This document shows positions 1 to 8,000 of a stretch of DNA of 8,812 bases, piece after piece (the first letter of the stretch is position 1; every line of letters starts with the position of its first letter). The translations under genes and the position numbers were made by a program. A model generated the notes under the pieces. The model did no database searches, was not told the origin of the DNA, and saw only the letters and a list, made by a program, of their open reading frames with translations. Origin of the DNA: an uncultured Bacteroidales bacterium (GTDB lineage: Bacteria; Bacteroidota; Bacteroidia; Bacteroidales; P3); the NCBI GenBank assembly GCA_937906975.1, contig CALCUN010000164.1:1-8812 (forward strand). The letters are read 5' to 3'.

Positions 1-163
1 TGAAGATAAGAGAAGGTAAAGAGAGGTGTAGTGAGTGGGAAATGATTGTTGGAAAATTACAAATCAGTTATCACTCACATTTTTTATATAGAGGTATATG
101 AATATGAAAAAGATTTATTTACAAAAAATAATTCACAAATCAGCTCTCTGAATTGTATTTTTA
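1..163. other. Upstream region without a supported gene
   Basis: This stretch precedes the M24 peptidase gene, and all three forward frames are short and AT-rich with no recognisable protein. The frame of the peptidase is closed by TGA at 149-151, 13 bp before its ATG. The two other forward frames are open only over about 3-107 and 46-171, and their translations do not resemble the creatinase N-terminal domain expected before this peptidase. ACAAATCAG occurs twice (59-67 and 135-143), which may be chance. I found no TAnnTTTGCA box here, so the promoter of the downstream gene is either non-canonical or lies before the window. Confidence 0.5.
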
Positions 164-1108
164 ATGGATATTAACGCAAAGGAGGGATTCGGGATTTTAC
201 AGAAGAAAGTAATCAAATCTGAAGAAGAAATCGTAGAAATTGAAAAGGCAGTAGATAACGCATACTTAATGCATACTACAATGATGAGAATGGCTGCTAA
301 AGAAGGTACTTACGAGTATGAAATAGCAGGAGCTATGGAAGGTATCGCTTTAAGTGGCGGTGGTCCAGTTTCATTCCCTATTATTTTAACAACACATGGA
401 GAAATACTTCATGGCCATGACCATTCTTTACAAATCAAAAAAGAAAGAATGATTGTATCAGACGCTGGTTGTGAAAATCCAATGGGTTATTGTTCTGACA
501 TAACTCGTTCTGTTCCTGTAGGAGGAAAATTCTCTCAACGTCAAAAAGACATTTACGAAGCTGTACTTGCAGCACAACAATTAGTACCAAGCTTAGTTAA
601 ACCTGGCGTAAAATATTCTGAAATACATCTTGCAGCAGTTACTCGTTTAGGTTCTGCATTGAAAGAACTTGGAATTATGAAAGGTAATATTCAAGAAGCT
701 GTGAAAGAAGGAGCAATGGGATTGTTTATGCCTCACGGATTAGGTCACATGATGGGATTAGATGTTCATGATATGGAGAACTACGGAGAAAATTATGTGG
801 GATATGACAAGAAGAATGTTCGTTCTACTCAATTTGGTCTTTCTTCTTTAAGACTTGGAAGAGAATTGCAAGAAGGTTTTGTTATAACTAATGAACCTGG
901 TTGCTATTTTATTCCTGCTTTAATAGATAAATGGAAAGCTGAAAACAAATGTAAAGATTTCATAGATTACAAAGTATTGGAATCTTACAAGGATTTTGGA
1001 GGAATAAGAATTGAAGATGACTTATTAGTTACAAAAGACGGTTGTAGATTATTAGGAAAGTATATTCCAAAAACAGTAAATGAAATAGAAGAACAAATGT
1101 CTCTTTAA
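164..1108 (+). CDS. M24 family metallopeptidase, Xaa-Pro aminopeptidase-like, catalytic domain only
   Basis: Probable cytoplasmic dinuclear metal aminopeptidase of the M24 'pita-bread' fold; Xaa-Pro aminopeptidases remove an N-terminal residue that precedes proline. All five expected metal ligands are visible: D100 and D112 (SDAGCENPMGYCSDITR), H195 (HGLGHMMGLDVHD), E244 (NEPGCYF) and E284 (IRIEDD). H191 and H202 fit the substrate-binding histidines, and H83 in ILHGHDHS fits the conserved active-site histidine. The NEPGCYFIPALIDKW segment is typical of the Bacteroidota Xaa-Pro aminopeptidases, whose usual length is about 450-460 residues. This protein has 314. The creatinase-type N-terminal domain, roughly 150 residues, is missing, and homology starts near residue 15. 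ATG 164 is the first start after the in-frame TGA at 149-151, and no clear ribosome binding site precedes it. The stop is 2 bp from the next ATG, so the pair is probably cotranscribed. The gene could be a functional short form or a 5'-truncated remnant. The family call is secure; activity is uncertain. Confidence 0.9.
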   Translation: MDINAKEGFGILQKKVIKSEEEIVEIEKAVDNAYLMHTTMMRMAAKEGTYEYEIAGAMEGIALSGGGPVSFPIILTTHGEILHGHDHSLQIKKERMIVSDAGCENPMGYCSDITRSVPVGGKFSQRQKDIYEAVLAAQQLVPSLVKPGVKYSEIHLAAVTRLGSALKELGIMKGNIQEAVKEGAMGLFMPHGLGHMMGLDVHDMENYGENYVGYDKKNVRSTQFGLSSLRLGRELQEGFVITNEPGCYFIPALIDKWKAENKCKDFIDYKVLESYKDFGGIRIEDDLLVTKDGCRLLGKYIPKTVNEIEEQMSL

Positions 1109-1110
1109 TT

Positions 1111-2376
1111 ATGAAAAATAAATTTAGAATATTTTTCTTCATAATATTGATATTGGGCGTAGAATCACTTTACGCCCAATTTGTATATCAAGATATGATA
1201 TATTCTCCTGTGATAAAAACCGTGAAACTTGAGAGTCAAAATGCTGATCTTTCTCTTCCGATTGCACGAATTGGAGAATATGAATCGCTTATCTTGAAAT
1301 TTGATGAAATAGGCGAAGAAACCAAACGCTATGAATACACAATCATTCATTGCAATAGCGATTGGACACCAAGCGAACTTGAACCATACGAATATATTGA
1401 TGGATTTGAGTCGGCAATGATAGAAAACTACAACAATTCTTTCAATACCCTTTGTCGTTATGTGCATTACCAACAAGCAATCCCTTCGCAAACAATGCGA
1501 CCAACCAAAAGCGGAAATTATATCCTAAAAGTATTTCACGAAGGCGAGCCTGACAAAGTCATTTTTACAAAGAAATTCTATTGTCTTGACCAAAAAGCAA
1601 TAGCAAACATAGAGATAAAACCCACAAGAGAGCCTTCGCTAAGAAATAAAGCACAAGAGATTGAAGTAACTGTTAGTAGCCTTGGCGCAACCTCGCTAAA
1701 CAATCCATATCAAGACGTAAAAGTTTTAGTTCAACAAAATGGAAGAATTGATAATCAACGTTTTCTTACCTTAAATGAAAGCATAGGAAAAGAACTTCAC
1801 TATCGCCTAAAACAAGAGAATATCTTTCTTGGAGCAAATGAGTTTAGACAATTTGATTTCACAAGCCTAAGACATCGTTCTGCCTTTATTGATAACATAG
1901 ACTATGTAGGAGGAGAAAATGTTGTAAGATTAAAACCCGAACAAATTAAAACACATATTCCATACGTAAGCTACTCCGATATAAACGGTGCATTCTATGT
2001 GAGAAACGACATAGGCGAAACACCAGAGGTTGGAAGCGATTACGCATGGGTTTGTTTCTATCTGCCAGCACCGCTTTCCTTAGAGGGAGACTACTATGCA
2101 GTAGGAGAGATGAGTCAATGGAGATTATCAAGTGGTAATAAATTTGAATTTGATGCTAATTTGAATTGCTACACCCTTAAAATGCTTTTGAAACAAGGCT
2201 ATTACAACTATCAAATCCTTTTCAAAGCTCACAATTCCACACAAGCCTCATCAAAAGAAATAGAAGGCGACCACTTTGAAACCAAAAACACATATTACGT
2301 CTTTGTTTACCACAGAGAATTAGGCAACAACTACGAAAGCCTCATAGGATATTCAATCACAGAAGTTAATTGGTAA
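1111..2376 (+). CDS. T9SS plug protein (DUF5103 family)
   Basis: Secreted 421-residue protein of the family formerly called DUF5103, now described as the type IX secretion system plug. In the Flavobacterium SprA translocon structure the plug closes the periplasmic mouth of the giant SprA barrel when no cargo is engaged. A signal peptide is clear: MKNK, a hydrophobic run at about residues 6-20, and a likely cut at YA|Q (22/23), so the protein should be periplasmic. Recognisable family segments are the start FVYQDMIYSPVIKTVKL (24-40), the YEYTIIHCNSDWTPSEL region (about 74-90), and the beta-rich C-terminal part with YYAVGEMSQW and GYYNYQILF. The length is normal for the family and no lesion is seen. 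It begins 2 bp after the M24 gene stop, so it is probably translated from the same mRNA. The other core T9SS genes are not in this window. The family call rests on pattern recognition of the sequence, not on a profile search. Confidence 0.85.
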   Translation: MKNKFRIFFFIILILGVESLYAQFVYQDMIYSPVIKTVKLESQNADLSLPIARIGEYESLILKFDEIGEETKRYEYTIIHCNSDWTPSELEPYEYIDGFESAMIENYNNSFNTLCRYVHYQQAIPSQTMRPTKSGNYILKVFHEGEPDKVIFTKKFYCLDQKAIANIEIKPTREPSLRNKAQEIEVTVSSLGATSLNNPYQDVKVLVQQNGRIDNQRFLTLNESIGKELHYRLKQENIFLGANEFRQFDFTSLRHRSAFIDNIDYVGGENVVRLKPEQIKTHIPYVSYSDINGAFYVRNDIGETPEVGSDYAWVCFYLPAPLSLEGDYYAVGEMSQWRLSSGNKFEFDANLNCYTLKMLLKQGYYNYQILFKAHNSTQASSKEIEGDHFETKNTYYVFVYHRELGNNYESLIGYSITEVNW

Positions 2377-2381
2377 AAATA

Positions 2382-2450
2382 TTGCTATATCCTCATGAAA
2401 ATGTAACATAACCCTAAATATTCGTTCATAAAAGTGTGATGATATAGCAA
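2382..2450. repeat. 10-bp inverted repeat TTGCTATATC / GATATAGCAA
   Basis: The left arm (2382-2391) and right arm (2441-2450) are perfect reverse complements separated by 49 bp. Past one mismatch the match continues for three more bases (TCA/TGA). It lies between the plug gene and the ATPase gene and just upstream of the predicted ATPase promoter. The long spacer and the lack of a T-run directly after the right arm argue against an intrinsic terminator. A protein binding site, or the remains of a small inserted element, are possible. Confidence 0.5.
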
Positions 2451-2462
2451 ATATTCGTTCAT
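2416..2462. repeat. 14-bp direct repeat AAATATTCGTTCAT, two copies
   Basis: Exact copies lie at 2416-2429 and 2449-2462, with starts 33 bp apart, about three helical turns. The second copy covers the region where the -33 element of the promoter at 2470 should be. Paired same-face sites overlapping a promoter are what a regulator binding site would look like. That function is inferred; the repeat itself is seen directly. Confidence 0.55.
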
Positions 2463-2469
2463 TTTTTTG

Positions 2470-2479
2470 TAAGTTTGCA
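2470..2479 (+). promoter_or_regulatory. Bacteroidota -7 box TAAGTTTGCA for the ATPase gene
   Basis: This matches the phylum's TAnnTTTG -7 consensus, with the GCA extension that the other boxes in this window share. It ends 20 nt before the ATG at 2500. A clear TTTG -33 element is absent; the place is occupied by the second direct repeat. Confidence 0.55.
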
Positions 2480-2499
2480 CTCTAAATATAAGCGAAAGA

Positions 2500-3792
2500 A
2501 TGTATAGAAGTATTGAAAAACAACTTTTAAAGTGGAAAGAATCTTCACGAAGAAAGCCATTGATTCTTTTAGGGGCAAGACAAATAGGCAAAACTTACAG
2601 TCTTTTAGACTTTGGAAAGAAGCATTACAAATATGTTGCATACATAAATTGTGATGATAACGAGCAAGTAAAAAATCTTTTTTTACAAGACTACAATATA
2701 GATAGAGTAGTGCTTGCTATTTCAGCGATAACAAACGTACCTATCATAGCAGAAGAAACGCTAATCATATTTGATGAAATTCAAGAATTGAAAAGAGGAA
2801 TAGCTTCATTGAAATATTTTTATGAACGAGCACCTCAGTATCATATTTGTGTAGCAGGCTCATTGCTTGGCATTACTTTAAGACAAGGAGAATCCTTTCC
2901 TGTTGGTAAAGTCAATACAATACAAATGTATCCTATGACTTTTAGCGAATTTCTTATTGCAAGAGGACAAAATATTATGGCAGAGTTGTTAGAAAATAAG
3001 GATTGGCAAACATTATCTACACTTCATGATATTCTAATTCAAATGTTAAGAGAGTATTATATGGTAGGAGGAATGCCCGAAGCAGTGAATGTCTTTATAG
3101 AAACAAACGATGCAAATAGTGTTCGTGAAGTCCAAAGAGAAATTTTATTGGCTTACAAAAACGATATATCAAAACACACCACAAAAGAACAATCGCAACG
3201 CATTGCAATGGTGTGGAATTCTATGCCTTCTCAGTTATCAAAAGAAAATAAAAAGTTTCTTTATGGTGTAGTTAAGAAAGGCGGACGTGCAAAGGAGTTT
3301 GAATTAGCAATTCAATGGCTTATTGATGCTGGACTCATAATTAAAGTAGGTAGAGTTTCAACACCTTCAATGCCTTTAAAGGTTTATGAAGATTTATCAG
3401 CATTTAAACTATATTTATTAGATGTTGGACTTTTAGGGGCGATGTCTCAAATAAACCCAGCACAACTTTTGTTGCCAAATGATATGAAAGAAAGCAAAGG
3501 AATGCTTACAGAAAACTTCGTTTGCACACAATTAGCAACACAATTCAACTCTTCTTTGTTTTATTACAGCAAAGAAAATAGTCCTTTAGAGATAGATTTT
3601 CTTATTCAAAAAGAAATGCAGATTGTTCCAATAGAAGTGAAAGCAGAAACCAACGTAAAATCAAAATCATTAAGCACAATCTTGCAAAAAAACGAAGAAA
3701 TGTTTGGCGTACGCTTTTCAATGAATCCATATCGCCAACAAGAAAGAATGGTAAACATACCATTGTATTGTGCAGAAGTATATTTTAAGTAA
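2500..3792 (+). CDS. ATP-binding protein with AAA_14 and DUF4143 domains
   Basis: This 430-residue protein is of the widespread 'ATPase, AAA_14 / DUF4143' type, probably cytoplasmic. The N-terminal P-loop domain shows Walker A GARQIGKT (25-32), Walker B LIIFDEIQE (88-96, with D92 and E93) and a sensor-like CVAGSLLG (117-124). MVGGMPEAV (188-196) is a typical family segment. The C-terminal DUF4143 part shows TENFV (E338), PLEIDFL (D366) and PIEVKAE (E379, K381), which fits a PD-(D/E)xK nuclease-like core. Family length is normally about 380-450 residues and no break is seen. The biological role of the family is not established; these genes are numerous in anaerobic Bacteroidota genomes and often stand alone. 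This one has its own promoter box and converges on the broken Abi_2 gene. No signal peptide or membrane segment is visible. Confidence 0.9.
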   Translation: MYRSIEKQLLKWKESSRRKPLILLGARQIGKTYSLLDFGKKHYKYVAYINCDDNEQVKNLFLQDYNIDRVVLAISAITNVPIIAEETLIIFDEIQELKRGIASLKYFYERAPQYHICVAGSLLGITLRQGESFPVGKVNTIQMYPMTFSEFLIARGQNIMAELLENKDWQTLSTLHDILIQMLREYYMVGGMPEAVNVFIETNDANSVREVQREILLAYKNDISKHTTKEQSQRIAMVWNSMPSQLSKENKKFLYGVVKKGGRAKEFELAIQWLIDAGLIIKVGRVSTPSMPLKVYEDLSAFKLYLLDVGLLGAMSQINPAQLLLPNDMKESKGMLTENFVCTQLATQFNSSLFYYSKENSPLEIDFLIQKEMQIVPIEVKAETNVKSKSLSTILQKNEEMFGVRFSMNPYRQQERMVNIPLYCAEVYFK

Positions 3793-3848
3793 AATTAAAA
3801 AGAATTAACCTAAGTAAGTAGGAGTGGTAAAAATAAAGTAAATAAAAT

Positions 3849-3895
3849 AAAAAACGCCCCTCAAGTGTGCTATCTTTCGAGGAAGCATGAGAGGC
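3849..3895 (-). terminator. Intrinsic terminator on the minus strand
   Basis: Read on the minus strand, GCCTCTCA (3895-3888) pairs with TGAGGGGC (3863-3856), giving 8 bp including one G-U. After one G comes TTTTTT (3854-3849), then a further T-rich run. Inside the loop TGCT and AGCA (3868-3871 with 3884-3887) can extend the structure. It would end transcription of the Abi_2 gene or of a separate small RNA. In the plus direction the same stem has no T-run, so it is a poor terminator for the ATPase gene. Confidence 0.65.
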
Positions 3896-3934
3896 TCATT
3901 ATCTTTGAGTTATTACAACTATCTTTACTAAAAG
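3849..3934 (-). ncRNA. Candidate small RNA downstream of the Abi_2 gene
   Basis: An extended -7 box TAACTTTGCA (minus, 3947-3938) has no reading frame after it but is followed within about 80 nt by the hairpin terminator at 3895-3849. This would give a transcript of about 86 nt starting near 3934. The predicted RNA contains AAAGATA three times (starts 20 and 29 nt apart), a small GUU/AAC hairpin near the 5' end, and the terminator stem. It lies 3' of the broken Abi_2/HEPN gene on the same strand. No -33 TTTG element is visible. The region could instead be only the gene's 3' untranslated region. No known RNA family was recognised. Confidence 0.35.
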
Positions 3935-3937
3935 TTC

Positions 3938-3947
3938 TGCAAAGTTA
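3938..3947 (-). promoter_or_regulatory. Orphan -7 box TAACTTTGCA
   Basis: This has the same TAnnTTTGCA pattern as the gene-associated boxes at 2470, 4989, 8349 and 8480, but no open reading frame follows it. It sits about 40 bp after the ancestral stop of the Abi_2 gene and before the hairpin at 3895-3849. The upstream -33 region is a plain A/T run without TTTG, so the call is tentative. Confidence 0.35.
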
Positions 3948-3986
3948 ATATATTTTTTTTAATTATTAATTGTTCTTTTTATAAAA

Positions 3987-4957
3987 TTAGTTCTTCCACA
4001 TCTTTTCACTTTCCCAATCATCAGGAAATCCCATTGATTTTAAATAAATTATGTCCTCATATTCTTTTAAAAGTTGTTTTACATAATTTTTAAAAGAATA
4101 TGTTGGATTTACTGTTTGTAAAAGGTAGTTAAGTATGCAAAGGATATAGTAAATTCTAACATTTTCTTCTTTATTATTTTTATTGCTATTGCTAATCCAA
4201 ATTGCACCTCTATTTTTTTATTTTTAAATTGTATGGGAGTAATATCCAAATCTTTATTCCAAAGACGAGAATGATGAGCACATATATTACGAATTACGTG
4301 AATTGAGTGCAGCCAAGAGGAAAAGACTTTGTGAGGTAATTTAAAGTAGTCTGCTATTAGTTGTTTATCTCTATTATCATTTAAGTTTTGATAAATACGA
4401 GAAAGAAAACCGAAAGTAACTGTTTCGATTACCATCCATGAAGGGGGATTTTTAGGTTTGTTGTATTTATTTTTATAGTGATGAATAAAAACTTCTGCTT
4501 TATTGTCATCTAATTGCGTTTGAATATGATTTTGTAATTCCTCATAAATATTGAAAGTCTTTTCTTTCCCATTATTGAGTGTTATAGTGTATGGTGTCTT
4601 AAAAATGCTTTCTAAATCTTGCCAATGCGAATTGTGTTGTTCGCTTAATTTATTTATTATTTGAGTTCTAACAGCAACCTCTATTCGTTCTATTGCATCA
4701 AAAATAAGAATACGTAATTTACGATCAAATTTATATAGCCTATAAACCATATCCCAAGAAGTGTTGTCTTTGAACTCTTTTTGAATTTAATCTTTTACGA
4801 TTTTCTTAAAAGGAGTCGTGTAAGCACTTATGCGATAGTAACTAATATTTGATAGAATATTTTTTGCATCTTCTTCATTAGAAAATATTAAACCTTTGTT
4901 TTTGAGTAGATTTACTTGCTCTTCTATAGTTAATGAGGGCTTTTTATATTCTTCCAT
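3987..4957 (-). pseudogene. Abi_2 (AbiD/AbiF-like) HEPN gene, broken by a nonsense codon and a frameshift
   Basis: The ancestral product is an Abi_2-family protein of the HEPN superfamily, whose members act as abortive-infection or toxin RNases. The start at 4957 gives MEEYKKPSLTIEEQV, then NISYYRISAYTTPFK. This frame stops at TAA (4789-4787). Reading straight on in the same frame gives IQKEFKDNTSWDMVYRLYKF and then DRKLR and AIERIEVAVRTQI, the family core, so one codon has become a stop. Further on RNICAHHSRLW carries the HEPN R-x4-H motif. At the A7 run (plus-strand T7, 4213-4219) the frame is lost and ends at 4109. Adding one A restores a typical Abi_2 C-terminus (ending in MGFPDDWESEKMWKN) with its stop at 3989-3987. 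The restored length, about 323 residues, fits the family. ATG 4957 is preferred over the upstream ATG 5047, because the latter lies within the terminator and before the promoter box. A shorter product from ATG 4750 is conceivable. Confidence 0.88.
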
Positions 4958-4979
4958 AATACAACTTCTTTTTTCTAAA

Positions 4980-4989
4980 TGCAAAGATA
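4980..4989 (-). promoter_or_regulatory. -7 box TATCTTTGCA for the Abi_2 gene
   Basis: On the minus strand this extended -7 box ends 22 nt before ATG 4957. A TTTG at 5009-5006 lies 16 nt upstream and could serve as a -33 element, although the usual spacing is about 19. That TTTG is also part of the T-run of the terminator of the upstream cargo gene. The box supports the start at 4957. Confidence 0.55.
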
Positions 4990-5006
4990 AATAAAGTAAA
5001 TAAAAC

Positions 5007-5038
5007 AAAACGGTGATTGTGGGAACAATCACCGTTTT
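5007..5038 (-). terminator. Strong intrinsic terminator after the T9SS cargo gene
   Basis: A perfect 14-bp stem (AAAACGGTGATTGT, 5007-5020, with its reverse complement at 5025-5038) closes a 4-nt loop. On the minus strand the stem is followed by TTTTGTTTTATTTA, and on the plus strand by further T, so it could work in both directions. It begins 34 nt after the cargo stop codon and separates that gene from the Abi_2 gene. Confidence 0.88.
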
Positions 5039-5072
5039 TGTTTGCAAATTTAAAACTTTATTATGGAGAATT

Positions 5073-8000
5073 TTATTTGATAATAATTTTTTGAGTTTTG
5101 CTTGCTTTGTTGTTGAATGCTTTTATCATATAAGCACCTGCTGAGACGTTGTTTAGAGAGAAGTTAAAGTCTTTTGTTGCAAACACTCTTTGACCTAAAG
5201 CGTTATAGACTTCTATTTGTAGGTCTTTTTCTGAGGTTGTGATGTTTACAAGGCGGTTATCGTTTGTGATATTAACCTCTAATTCTTCTACATCGTTTAA
5301 TCCAACAGATTGTGAGAATAATACTTTAAATCTATTTGCATTCTCTCCCGAAGAAACATTTGTTGTGTAAACCACGCCTTCGTTTAGCTCTATTGTTTCT
5401 TCTCCGTCAATTAAGCTTACTGCAATTCCTTGAGGAATGTTATTAGCCTTGAAGCTTACTTCTTTGTTTTCGTAACTACGAACATTCATTGTAGCGTAGT
5501 AAGGTAAAGCGTTTACTTCTTCTTTCACAAGGCGAATGCCTTGAGTTAAGAAATAAGGCTCTGTCATTTCTGTCATTGCAAACAATTTATCTGCATCAAA
5601 TATGTCATAACCCAACTCTGCTTGCTCATTGTGTGCAAAGTAAAGTTTAGAAGAATGATTGTCTGCTGTTAATGAAAGTTCCACAAATTCTCTTTCCGCA
5701 GTTTGTGATTTGTTTCCTTGTGCAGGATAATCAGTTAATTGAGTTTGTCTAAAATCAATTGAACTAACTCCACTTGCTAACTTAACAAAGAATCCTTCTG
5801 TCATTTTAATTTCACCTGTAGAAACAAGTTCAAAATCAGATGCGTTTGCATTTGCTAATTTATAAACACAATTTCCTTGAATTAAACCGCTGTTTTGAGA
5901 AAGGAACTTTTCAATACTTAGTTTTGCAGGATAAGGGTTTGACAAAGGAGTCCATCTATTAGAGTTTGCATTAGTAATTGTAACATCCGAGTTATTTAAT
6001 TTATATAAAGCAGGTGTTGCATCGTATTCTTTAATTCCTCCTGCTCCACCATTTAAATTAAAATCCCAAAGGTCGCCATAGCTTGTGAAGCTTACAACTC
6101 CGTCATAGAAAGGAAAACCTAAATATCCTTCTCCTGTTTTTGCTACATATTGATAAGTTGCATATACATCTCTGTCTGCACTCCAATCGTTGCGATTGCC
6201 ATATTCATAGAAAGAAACTATAATATCGGAACCTCTTTCTGGCATTATTGTTTCTAATTTGTATTCTTTTGCATCATTGCTTGCTGTAACAAATGGAGCT
6301 CCTAAAAATGCCCATTTCTTTTGTCCTATGATAGGTGTTAATATCTCAACAATTCCTGTAACATCATTTGTTGTTGATGTAGTTATCAATTGTCCTTGTT
6401 GATTAATTTTCAAAACACCTTTATTTCCATTAGAATGATCAATGTTTATTGTTGTATTTCCGTTTAATGTTAAAGTGCTATTAAGCACTACTTCGTGTTT
6501 AATTGTTATTGTGCCTTCATTGTTTCCTGTTGGAACAGAATTTCTATTCCAAGTGCCCGGTTGTTCAAAGTTTCCGTTTGCTACTGTGTAGTAATATCCA
6601 TTTGTTGTTTCATTTAATGTCTTAAATTCAATTATTTCTGCAAGGCTAAGATTATCTGCTGAACACACTTCTCTTACTGCTACTTTATAAAGTGTATTAG
6701 TATGTAAATTCGTAAGATTTATGCTATTTGTATTTACAGTGTAAGTCGTACTATTATCATTACATATTACAAAAACCTCGTAAATTCTTCCTGTTTCGTT
6801 TGTTCCGTTACCAGTATTCCAAGATATTGTTGCACTATTAGAAGTTATATTTTCAGCATTAATATTGATAACTGTATTGCAAGGAGGCATAGGGTTTTTA
6901 AATGTTTCAAAAACATTATAGGAGTGAGAATCATCTGAACAATTTGTATGAATAGCAAAAGTATAATCTACATCTTGCTGTATTTGCATATAAAAAACCT
7001 TAGCGCTAGCATCAGTAGTAGCATTCTCAATAATTTCATCTCCTTTAAAAAGAGTATAATTCCAAGTTACTCCTTCTGCATCATCCCAATCAAAAGTTAC
7101 ATATCTCTTGCCTTGTGAAGAAACATAGTCGCTTATCGTTAAACTAAGTCCTGTTGGAGGTTCGCATGTGATTCTATTTCCGAAAATCAAAATAATTTCT
7201 CCTGTTTCTCTTGAAAAATATATTTTTTCATTTGCCTCAGGAGTATCATCTACAACATCATTTAACGTTGAATTAATCTCTACTGTATTATCGTTAGCAT
7301 TGTTGTAACCATTACCACTATTTATAGTACTTATATTACTTATTTCATTTACGGGTTGGTTATCAATATTGTTACCATTTACTTCACCTTTTACATAAAT
7401 ATCATCATAAGAGCCATAATCATTACCATAAATATTATCATTCTGAGTAGAAAAATAAGCTAAACCATAAGCAGCGATTCCTTCTAAAGTAGCATTAGCG
7501 TATGACAAAGAAATTTCTGGGTTAGCAACACCTGCACCTGCAACCAATCCACAAATACCTCCAGCGAAAGAACCAGAATCACCACTATTGGTAGTTGAAG
7601 AATCAGGTGCTACTGCTTTTACAGAACCAACAAATGAACAACCTATAATTTCTCCGTTATTATCTCCGTCAAAATGCCCCCACGCATCATTTAATTGTCC
7701 TACTAAACCTCCTGCATATCCTACTCCTACTACGTTTCCTGTACCAGAAGAATATTTTATTTTACCAAGGCTTTGCCCTGCTATTAATCCTGCATCACTT
7801 CCCGATCCTCCTCCAGGATTCACAGTAGAATTAATATTTCCTGTAACATGACAATCGGTAATAACTCCGTTTGACCTAAGCAAACCACAAATCAAGCCTA
7901 TATTCATATCAGCGGCTGTTCCAGTTAACATTGCAGAAGAAGAGGTGATGCGTAAATTTTTAATTGTTCCACTTACTTTTTTAAATAATCCGTAACTGCT

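Noticed and set aside
1165..1491. Minus-strand open frame of 108 codons inside the plug gene
   Set aside because: It lies fully opposite a well-supported gene with a signal peptide and family motifs, and its own translation shows no domain or start signal.
2382..2468. The inverted repeat plus the T-run at 2462-2468 as a terminator for the plug operon
   Set aside because: The spacer is 49 bp, the stem is AT-rich, and the T-run starts 11 bp after the right arm, which does not fit an intrinsic terminator.
3871..3926. Three copies of TATCTTT as a CRISPR-like or tandem repeat array
   Set aside because: The units are only 7 bp, spacing is uneven (29 and 20 bp), and there are no repeats or spacers of CRISPR length. 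They are noted only as a feature of the candidate small RNA.
4213..4219. Programmed -1 frameshifting at the A7 run as normal expression of the Abi_2 gene
   Set aside because: Single-tRNA slippage on A7 could restore the frame, but the run is not placed as a canonical X XXY YYZ site and the upstream TAA would still block the full product. Decay or a sequence error is preferred.
4787..4789. TAA read as a sense codon through an altered genetic code
   Set aside because: TAA is the apparent stop of the other complete genes here (1106-1108, 2374-2376, 3790-3792), so a reassigned code is not credible; nonsense mutation is simpler.
4787..5047. Use of ATG 5047 as the start of the Abi_2 N-terminal part, with a hydrophobic leader
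   Set aside because: The first 30 codons cross the terminator stem at 5007-5038 and the promoter box at 4980-4989. The family match starts at MEEYKK (4957), so the leader is an artefact of the open frame.
7588..7851. Plus-strand open frame of 87 codons opposite the T9SS cargo gene
   Set aside because: The Pro/Thr-rich translation is the antisense image of the Gly- and Ser-rich beta-helix repeats; no start signal or promoter was seen.
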